Shown here: piece by piece, positions 1 to 5,021 of the stretch | Numbering within the stretch: the stretch's first letter is position 1 | Layout of the letters: every line of letters starts with the position of its first letter | Notes under the pieces: model-generated | Told to the model about the DNA's origin: nothing | Seen by the model: the letters and a program-made list of their open reading frames with translations, nothing else | Database searches by the model: none | Translations under genes and position numbers: made by a program | Origin: an uncultured Planctomycetaceae bacterium | GTDB taxonomy: Bacteria > Planctomycetota > Planctomycetia > Pirellulales > Pirellulaceae | NCBI GenBank assembly: GCA_937967755.1 | Contig: CALBTA010000603.1 | Coordinates: forward strand, 1 to 5,021 | Length of the DNA stretch: 5,021 bases | Direction: 5' to 3'

Positions 1-3000
1 CGGGCCGCTCGGATCTGTTGGTACCCGCGCGTCCGCTGGTGCAACATCTCTTGCATCAATTTTAACAGCTTCAGTTGAGCAATGTTTTTGATGCCGTCCG
101 GCGGCGGTCCGCTGCTGCCCCCCTGCCCTGCCCCGCCGTTGTTATTTGGCGGCTGATCGCTTTCATCTTCCTTCATCGCTTCGATCAATTGTTCCAACCG
201 CAACAGGGCTTCCTGCGCCGAAAGTTGCGTCGCATCGCCGAGGTCCGCATCATCCAGCCGCAGCGCCACGCTGGCCATTTCCCGCACGGCGCTGGTCAAA
301 CCCAGATGGAATACTTCGGCCGCCTGAATCTGTTGGGCGAAATCGTTGGCCTCGGCCATCAGCCCCCGTTGTTGTTGCGCGAGCGCCGTGACACTCGCCC
401 GCTGACCGCGCGATAGCGCCCCGTTGTCTTGTTCGGCCTGATGCAGGCGGATTATTTCATCATTCACACTTTGTTGCTGGGACACCATGGTCTTGAGCGA
501 TTGCTCCAACCGGGCGAGTTGCTCGTCCAGCAGGTCTTGCTCCGCCTGTTTGATCTGTTGCTGCAGCTTCTGCTGCGCGTCATCCAGATCCTCTTCGGCC
601 AATTCGCTTTGCTCGCGCTGCTGCGCCTCACCCCCCTGCCCTGCCGCGTCGTTGGCTGCTTGGGTATGTTCGCCGGCCTGCGACAGGCTTTGCGCGGCAT
701 CCTCGGCTTGTAGCCGCTGCAGCTTTCGCGCCAGGCGCTGGATCTCTTGGCGTTGCGTTTCGCGTTCCGCCTCTAAACGTTGAAGCTCACGTCGCTTTTC
801 TTCTTCGTTGGGGTTGTTCTGCGCCGCCGCGGCCCGTTGGGTTAGTTCGTTGGCCTTGTCGCGCAGGCCTTGCAACTCTTCCGCGGCGTCCTTCATTTGC
901 TCCAGACGGCGCTGCAGTTGGTGTTCTCGCCGGCCGGTCAACGTATCGAGCAGTTCGGTTAGTTGCTCGTGAAGTTGTTGCTGCCCTTGCGCCGCCTGGC
1001 CGAGTTGGTTCTCGCCAATTTGCCGCGAGGCCTGCCGCATCCGCCCGCTGACCGCCTCGCGACGGGCAAGTTCGACGGCGTCGCCCAACGTCTGCGCCGC
1101 CAGCGGGTCGTCGCTCAGTTCGGCCTGCATGCGCTGCATCTGCGAGAGCATCTGTTCCGTTCGCCGGGCCAATTCGCCTTGCCGTTGGCTGAGCTTCGCC
1201 AAGTCGGCGCGCTGCTGGGCGGTTAGCTGCTGCAAGGTTTTGGAAATGGTCTCGCCTTGCAATTGCGAAGTTTGCTCGGCAAGTGTTTGTTGGTCGCGCC
1301 GCAGCGTGCTCACCTGGCGGGAAAACCGGCGGTAGCTGTCCCACTGCGAAAGGTTGCCAAGCAGTTCTTCAAGTCGCTCAATCACACGGTCTTGCCCCGT
1401 CGCCGCCGCATCGACCGCGTCGCCCACTTCGCTGGCCGGTTGGCCGCCGACCGGCTTGTCGTTCGAAGCGTGCATGGCGGTTTGCCCTGCCTTCAACCCG
1501 GTCAGCAGATCGCGCCCGATGGCGGGAAGCTGCGTGTTGGCAATCGTTCGCACGGCCTTGCCCAAACCGCCGATGCGTCTTTCCAGGTCGGGGTTATCCA
1601 GGCGGTTCTGCCGCACCACTTCCAACAGCGCGTCGATCTGTGCGAGGACGCCGTCGTTCTCACCCGCCAGCAAACGGTCGATGCGGCGCTGGTTCAGCTC
1701 GGCACTTTGTAGGTCGACCACGTCGCTCGGCGAGACCTGGCCGGTTTCCGAGAACTGAATTTGCAAGGCCTGCGTTTGGCTGCGGGCTTCGCGTTGGATC
1801 GCCAGGGCTTCGGCCAGCTGCGAAAGCAGAAACGTTTGCCGCTGCACAATCCGGTCTTCCAACTGATCGGGCGTGATGATCGTAATCCTGCGCGGCGTGC
1901 TTTGTTCTTCCTGCGGCCGATAGTCACTTGCCGCGACCGCCAACAGCAACGACGTACCAGGCGGCAGTTCGCCGAGTTCGCTAAGTTCCCAAACGAAGTC
2001 GACATCGCGGCTCTCGCCAGAAGACGTTTGATCGCCAGTGGCCACGGCTGCCTGCAGAGGCCCTTGGAAAATCACGATCACCTCTTCGCCAGCGTCGCTC
2101 TTGTCGCTGCGCGAGAACCGCAACTCGATCTTCGCGATTGCCAGGTCGTCGGTCACCGTCGCTTTGACGGGGACGCTGGCCGACGGAGTGACGAACGTGT
2201 TCGCCTCGGGTTGCTCGACCGATACCCGCGGCGGTGCGTCGGGCGTGATGTTCAATTGATAGCGATCGTTCGTTCCGCTCTCAACTTCATCATCCCCAGC
2301 CAGCAACAGGCGGTAGGTTCCTGATTGGTTCAACACCCACGCGTTGCCGCCATCGGCATCCAGCGAGAATGACACACCGTCGGCTGCAACCTTCAGCGGA
2401 ATATTCTGCTCGCCCTCTTCGGTTTCCACCAAGACTCGCGCCTGCGAGACCCGCTTGTCGGCTTCGCCCTGAATGCTCACTGCTGTGCCGGCGACCGCTT
2501 GAATGTGGCGCGATGCTTTCCGCGCCGGCTGCGAAGTATACGCGGGCGGGTGGAGCGTGATCGTCACTTCGCTGGCCCGCGGCGGCTCGACCACTTCGAC
2601 ACTATGCCAGCCCATCGAATCATCGTCACCGCCCGACGCCCGATACCTAAACGGCCGGGTCACGCGGCCCAGGTGGTGTACCATCTGCTCGCCGGCGGGT
2701 TTCATCGTTTGCGGCTGCACGTCTTCGGCCGCCTGGCCCTCGAACCAGTAATAAATTTCGACCAAATCGGGCAGCTTGCCGTTGTGGTCAACCAGTTCCG
2801 CCCTAAAAGGTTCGCCATAGGGAACGCGGGCGGGCGGATCGACAAACGCCAGCGCGTTCACTCGCGGCCAGGCGTCGCTTTGCGTCCACGGCATCGCCAG
2901 GCGGCGGGCCGCGCGGGCGAATGATTGCGGCGCGGCGATGCCCAACAGCGCAGTGACCAATAGCAACACGCCGGCGGTGATCAGCACCGGCATGGGGCGT

Positions 3001-3437
3001 TTGCGGTCGATCACTTCGCCCAGCGGTAACCCGTCGATCTGCGCGGTCGCTTCGGCGACGACCGTTCGTCGCAGTGCGGGGCTGCCGGCGGTGGCATCCT
3101 GGCCCTCTTGCGCGAGAAACTCCAACGAACTGGAGAGCCGATCTTGCAGTTGCGGGAAACGCGCTTCGATCCGCTGGGCAACTTGCACGCTCGTCGCATC
3201 GGCTGTTAACGCTGGCCAAAGGAATCGCCACAGCGTAAACCCAACCGCTCCCAACGCCGCGGTACTGAACAGCAGCCGCACACCCAGTTCTTCACTGCGC
3301 AGCAAAAAATCGGCCAGGCCCAAAACCAACCCCACCGCCAGCGCCGCCGCTGCCAACCACCCGATGCCGTACAACAAACGAACGTTCCGCGCCGAGCGGC
3401 GAACCTGTTCGACTTTTTGTTGGAGGGGGTGTTGCAT
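1..3437 (-). CDS. Giant membrane-anchored coiled-coil protein, DUF4175-like (3' end outside window)
   Basis: The frame starts at the ATG at 3437 (MQHPLQQKVEQVRR) and has no stop down to base 3, giving at least 1145 residues. Transmembrane segments are seen at ~21-46, ~51-75 and ~149-170. Positive charges before the first (VRRSARNVR) and third (DRKRP) place the N-terminus and residues 76-148 in the cytoplasm and everything after ~171 outside it. Residues ~190-520 read as consecutive beta-sandwich, Ig-like domains (for example YGEPFRAELVDHNGKLPDLVEIYYWFEG-type strands from ~207, and TVTDDLAIAKIELRFSR at 427-443). Residues ~526-1090 are nearly continuous Gln/Glu/Ala/Leu-rich coiled coil, with a small-residue break at ~925-937. 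A Gly/Pro/Asn-rich linker (~1094-1115) is followed by a helix, IAQLKLLKLMQEMLHQRTRG. The layout matches the large hypothetical membrane proteins found beside VWA/GATase-like genes in planctomycetes and resembles DUF4175/TIGR02302 proteins. That family link is tentative and the function is unknown; a scaffold spanning the envelope is my inference. No Shine-Dalgarno precedes the start. Confidence 0.93.
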   Translation of the reverse strand, partial: MQHPLQQKVEQVRRSARNVRLLYGIGWLAAAALAVGLVLGLADFLLRSEELGVRLLFSTAALGAVGFTLWRFLWPALTADATSVQVAQRIEARFPQLQDRLSSSLEFLAQEGQDATAGSPALRRTVVAEATAQIDGLPLGEVIDRKRPMPVLITAGVLLLVTALLGIAAPQSFARAARRLAMPWTQSDAWPRVNALAFVDPPARVPYGEPFRAELVDHNGKLPDLVEIYYWFEGQAAEDVQPQTMKPAGEQMVHHLGRVTRPFRYRASGGDDDSMGWHSVEVVEPPRASEVTITLHPPAYTSQPARKASRHIQAVAGTAVSIQGEADKRVSQARVLVETEEGEQNIPLKVAADGVSFSLDADGGNAWVLNQSGTYRLLLAGDDEVESGTNDRYQLNITPDAPPRVSVEQPEANTFVTPSASVPVKATVTDDLAIAKIELRFSRSDKSDAGEEVIVIFQGPLQAAVATGDQTSSGESRDVDFVWELSELGELPPGTSLLLAVAASDYRPQEEQSTPRRITIITPDQLEDRIVQRQTFLLSQLAEALAIQREARSQTQALQIQFSETGQVSPSDVVDLQSAELNQRRIDRLLAGENDGVLAQIDALLEVVRQNRLDNPDLERRIGGLGKAVRTIANTQLPAIGRDLLTGLKAGQTAMHASNDKPVGGQPASEVGDAVDAAATGQDRVIERLEELLGNLSQWDSYRRFSRQVSTLRRDQQTLAEQTSQLQGETISKTLQQLTAQQRADLAKLSQRQGELARRTEQMLSQMQRMQAELSDDPLAAQTLGDAVELARREAVSGRMRQASRQIGENQLGQAAQGQQQLHEQLTELLDTLTGRREHQLQRRLEQMKDAAEELQGLRDKANELTQRAAAAQNNPNEEEKRRELQRLEAERETQRQEIQRLARKLQRLQAEDAAQSLSQAGEHTQAANDAAGQGGEAQQREQSELAEEDLDDAQQKLQQQIKQAEQDLLDEQLARLEQSLKTMVSQQQSVNDEIIRLHQAEQDNGALSRGQRASVTALAQQQRGLMAEANDFAQQIQAAEVFHLGLTSAVREMASVALRLDDADLGDATQLSAQEALLRLEQLIEAMKEDESDQPPNNNGGAGQGGSSGPPPDGIKNIAQLKLLKLMQEMLHQRTRGYQQIRAA
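118..132 (-). repeat. 15-base exact repeat in the giant gene (partner at 631-645)
   Basis: CCCCCCTGCCCTGCC (plus strand) occurs at 118-132 and again at 631-645. Both copies are in the same reading frame and encode AGQGG on the minus strand. Each falls in a glycine-containing break next to coiled coil: the C-terminal linker and the break at ~930-937. It is best read as reuse of a linker motif within the protein, not as a mobile or recombination site. Confidence 0.6.
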
Positions 3438-3442
3438 CTAAG

Positions 3443-3466
3443 TGAACCGTCAGTGTACTGAGTTCA
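3443..3466 (-). other. Hairpin spanning the IF-1-like stop codon and the gap before the giant gene
   Basis: In minus-strand RNA the arms are TGAAC + TCAG, a TACA loop, then CTGA + GTTCA, with a two-base CG bulge between the 3' half-stems. This gives nine pairs in total. The 5' arm begins with the TGA stop of the IF-1-like gene, and the 3' arm ends five bases before the giant gene's ATG. No run of U follows, so it is not a standard intrinsic terminator. It could affect initiation on the downstream gene or be chance. Confidence 0.4.
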
Positions 3467-3784
3467 ATTGTCAATGGATTCATCGGGATACCACTTCACG
3501 ATTAGCGGCGATTTTTCCTTGCGAATGGGTCTGAATTGAATGCGCACTCGCCGTCCAATTACATCTCCCCACGGATGTCTTCTAGGCGAGACACGACACA
3601 AGACCTCCTGACCATCTTCGAGCCGCACAAAAAAGTTTACGCCAGGGCCGACTCGTGAAATCGTGCCTTCTGCGTATTCAAACCCTTCTCGATCAACCAT
3701 GACTATTCGAGCACGCCGTACAATTATTCCGACGTTGTTTCGTTTGTCCCCGTTCACGGATATCTTATGCGGTTTAGCTCTCAT
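3464..3784 (-). CDS. Small basic S1/IF-1-type OB-fold protein, IF-1/(a/e)IF1A-like
   Basis: The protein has 106 residues from the ATG at 3784. A basic N-terminal tail (residues 1-30: MRAKPHK, DKRNN, VRRAR) precedes an OB-fold core at ~35-100. Core landmarks are FEYAEGTISRVG (35-46), LEDGQEVLCRV (55-65), W72, GRRVRIQFRP (77-86) and LIVKWYPDE (94-102). The order matches IF-1, where an 'EGT(V/I)' strand, an 'L(E/D)(D/N)G' turn and a 'GD+V' strand recur. The EYA, LC, W and '(I/V)(L/V)K(W/Y)Y..DE' positions recall eIF1A more than bacterial IF-1. Known members of the fold bind the ribosomal A site of the small subunit; whether this one does is inference. The frame stays open to an ATG at 3868, which would overlap the upstream gene by 44 bases. 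An ATG at 3700 would give a bare 78-residue IF-1-sized protein. I chose 3784 because recognisable sequence begins before 3700. Its own Shine-Dalgarno is poor. ATA and AGA codons and ~49% GC set it apart from both neighbours. Confidence 0.78.
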   Translation of the reverse strand: MRAKPHKISVNGDKRNNVGIIVRRARIVMVDREGFEYAEGTISRVGPGVNFFVRLEDGQEVLCRVSPRRHPWGDVIGRRVRIQFRPIRKEKSPLIVKWYPDESIDN

Positions 3785-3801
3785 ATTTCTTTGGCCGGCA
3801 C
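3781..3801 (-). CDS. Possible six-codon leader mini-ORF (MPAKEI) overlapping the IF-1-like start
   Basis: A GTG placed 4 bases after AAGGAG opens a frame of six codons (M-P-A-K-E-I) ending in TGA. That TGA overlaps the IF-1-like ATG as ATGA, the classic stop-start overlap of translationally coupled genes. A ribosome stopping here could restart on the IF-1-like frame. Alternatively, the GTG is the original start of the IF-1-like gene and a small frameshift (natural or sequencing) separates them; MPAKE would suit the N-terminus of an IF-1-type protein. A chance arrangement is also possible because the ORF is so short. Confidence 0.3.
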   Translation of the reverse strand: MPAKEI

Positions 3802-3805
3802 GTAA

Positions 3806-3811
3806 CTCCTT
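3806..3811 (-). promoter_or_regulatory. Shine-Dalgarno AAGGAG upstream of the IF-1-like gene
   Basis: On the minus strand AAGGAG is followed by TTAC and a GTG at 3801. It is the only strong Shine-Dalgarno found near a start in the window. The IF-1-like ATG at 3784 is 21 bases past it, too far for normal use, and the IF-1-like frame has no start codon at the right distance. It therefore appears to serve the GTG mini-ORF, or to act through translational coupling. Confidence 0.45.
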
Positions 3812-3823
3812 ACGAATCCATAG

Positions 3824-3832
3824 TTTATACCA
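3824..3832 (-). promoter_or_regulatory. Possible extended -10 promoter element for the IF-1-like gene
   Basis: The minus strand reads TGGTATAAA, a TGn-type extended -10, followed by a start region about 7 bases on and then the AAGGAG site. It overlaps the last codons and stop (ATG GTA TAA) of the upstream gene, so it may be coincidence. The best -35 candidate (TTACTG, 19-base spacing) is poor. Confidence 0.18.
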
Positions 3833-5021
3833 TTCCCGCCCTTTTTCGCAGTAACCACTCGGTAACAAGCAATGTCACGAACACCACCGCTAACCGCCAG
3901 TGGTTCCAGATTTGGATCGGTTCGAGGGCTTCAATCGGCACTTGCCGGCCCTCGGGTAGGTCGTCGATGATCTCTTCGGCGGAGGCGAAGGTGTAGTATT
4001 TTCCGCCGCTGCGGTCAGCCGACCGTTGTAGCTCTTTGGCGTTCATCTGCAGGCGGGCCATCTCGCCGCCGGGATCTTCGATGACGAAGTCGGTGGTCGG
4101 AGCGCCGTCTTCCATCGTGGGGGCGGCCATCCAGGCGCGGTAACGCCCGGGGCCAAGCCCGGCCAGCGTGGTTTGGAACATGCCGCGGCGGCCGGCCCGG
4201 TTGAGAGTGACCCGGCGATTGCGCCCGCCGGTCTGTTCGACCACGACGGCCACGCCATCGTCTTGGGCGGGGGCCTGGCGGTCGTCGAAGAACCGCACCT
4301 GCAAATCAACCGTATCGCCACGGCGGAACGTTTGGCGGTCGGTCGTGATCTCGGCACTGCGGGCTTTGCCGAGCAGCTTCGCCCGTGACAAATACCGAAT
4401 GGTCTGCAACCAATACCGCCCGAACAACGCATCGCCCGTACGGAACCGCCAGCGCCATGTTTCATCGGTCGCGTGAAAGATGACGTTCCCCGCCCCCACG
4501 TACTGCGCGGCGATCAGCGGCAACGGGCGGCCGTCGCTGCCCGTTCGCGTGGGGTGTTCGGCCAGTACGGTCGCGCCGCTGCGCAGCTCAGGGGCTTCCA
4601 GATACCAGTAGATGCCTGGCAACTTTTGCCAACGGACGAGCGATTGCGCCGGCGAATCGTCGAGCTGCATGTTCGCCGCCGTCACGCCCAGGTTGGTCGG
4701 CTGCACTTGAACCGATTCGGTGAGCGCGTCGCGCTCGCCGGGAACGGAAGCGACATCGAGGTTGACCGGAATCAGATCGGCGATGGGCGTGCCGCGAAAA
4801 GCCAGCGGGGTATAGCGCGGCCCGGCCGCGAAGATCACACCGCCACCGCGCTCCTTGACGAACGCGGCGACGTTCTCCATCACGCTGCGGCTCAGGTAAG
4901 CCGGGTTCACGTCGCCGAAGATGATCACGTCGTAGGCGAACAGTTCGTCGCGCCGCACCGGGAAGACCGCCAGCGCGGTATCGTCCAGCGCGGCGTAGTC
5001 GCGGCTGGCGCTTTGCAGCAC
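3825..5021 (-). CDS. GATase1-like membrane protein, C-terminal part (5' end outside window)
   Basis: The frame is open to the right edge, so the 398 visible residues are the C-terminal part; the GTG at the edge is probably an internal Val. Visible residues ~28-90 (YDVIIFGDVNP, then a GGGVIFAAG turn and a TPIADLIPV stretch) look like the Rossmann-like glutamine-amidotransferase fold of planctomycete VWA/GATase1-like membrane proteins. Residues ~165-218 carry the conserved-looking block with GNVIFHATDETWRWR and WLQTIRYLSRAKLLG. Residues ~230-315 read as a beta-sandwich. Residues ~377-391 (LAVVFVTLLVTEWLL) form a transmembrane helix followed by RKR, so the C-terminus should be cytoplasmic and the domains extracytoplasmic. 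No VWA metal-binding motif (DxSxS) is in this part; if present it lies upstream. No amidotransferase Cys nucleophile is evident, so a structural or binding role is more likely than catalysis. It is the upstream gene of the set, stopping with TAA 40 bases before the next ATG. The family call is from memory of the architecture. Confidence 0.88.
   Translation of the reverse strand: MLQSASRDYAALDDTALAVFPVRRDELFAYDVIIFGDVNPAYLSRSVMENVAAFVKERGGGVIFAAGPRYTPLAFRGTPIADLIPVNLDVASVPGERDALTESVQVQPTNLGVTAANMQLDDSPAQSLVRWQKLPGIYWYLEAPELRSGATVLAEHPTRTGSDGRPLPLIAAQYVGAGNVIFHATDETWRWRFRTGDALFGRYWLQTIRYLSRAKLLGKARSAEITTDRQTFRRGDTVDLQVRFFDDRQAPAQDDGVAVVVEQTGGRNRRVTLNRAGRRGMFQTTLAGLGPGRYRAWMAAPTMEDGAPTTDFVIEDPGGEMARLQMNAKELQRSADRSGGKYYTFASAEEIIDDLPEGRQVPIEALEPIQIWNHWRLAVVFVTLLVTEWLLRKRAGMV

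Noticed and set aside
118..645. The paired 15-base repeat as a mobile-element or recombination site
   Set aside because: Both copies are in frame, encode the same AGQGG linker and have no flanking inverted repeats or target duplications.
787..1344. Leftward 185-codon open frame in another register
   Set aside because: It overlaps the giant gene entirely in a different frame and has low-complexity Arg/Ala/Thr composition. The main frame has coherent coiled-coil sequence here.
1761..2324. Rightward 187-codon open frame, and other plus-strand open frames across 75-2924
   Set aside because: They lie antisense to the continuous minus-strand frame of the giant gene. Their Arg/Pro/Ala/Leu-heavy products have no recognisable domain, as expected from a GC-rich antisense shadow.
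3443..3466. Intrinsic terminator after the IF-1-like gene
   Set aside because: The hairpin has no following U-run and lies five bases from the next start codon; the genes look co-transcribed.
4043..4465. Leftward 140-codon open frame and rightward frames at 4168-4476
   Set aside because: Both overlap the GATase-like coding sequence in other frames or on the other strand, and their products show no domain signature.
5019..5021. GTG at the right edge as the true start of the GATase-like gene
   Set aside because: The sequence begins mid-domain (LQSASRDYAALDD leads into the GATase-like fold), and proteins of this type are much longer, so this is an internal Val codon cut by the window edge.

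Overview
The window looks like Planctomycetota DNA, probably from the Pirellulales. The evidence is GC-rich coding sequence, a gene pair of the kind found in planctomycete 'Bat-like' (MoxR/DUF58/VWA-type) membrane operons, and few recognisable Shine-Dalgarno sites. This placement is inferred from protein character; no rRNA or marker gene is present. All genes read leftward on the minus strand, and nearly every base is coding.

Layout in the direction of transcription (high to low coordinates). (1) 5021-3825 is the C-terminal part of a membrane-anchored protein with a glutamine-amidotransferase-like (GATase1-like) fold, a beta-sandwich and a C-terminal transmembrane anchor. It enters from outside the window. 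(2) 3784-3464 is a small basic protein with an S1/IF-1-type OB fold. It resembles bacterial IF-1 and, in several details, archaeal/eukaryotic (a/e)IF1A. It lies in a clearly AT-richer stretch. (3) 3437 to beyond base 1 is a very large membrane protein of at least 1145 residues. It has three N-terminal transmembrane segments, several beta-sandwich domains and then more than 500 residues of Gln-rich coiled coil. This frame is open without a stop for its whole length in the window, but its end lies outside.

Predicted topologies put the GATase-like protein's ectodomain and the bulk of the giant coiled-coil protein on the same, extracytoplasmic side of the membrane, so the two could be partners. 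The IF-1-like protein is small, basic and presumably cytoplasmic. It is the odd member, with different base composition and codon choice, and looks like an insertion between two functionally linked genes. Around it are a good Shine-Dalgarno that serves only a six-codon mini-ORF ending in an ATGA overlap, and a hairpin that fills the 26-base gap before the giant gene.

No tRNA, rRNA, CRISPR array, insertion sequence or convincing terminator was seen. There is no gene-free stretch longer than 300 bases. The rightward open frames are antisense shadows of the minus-strand genes.
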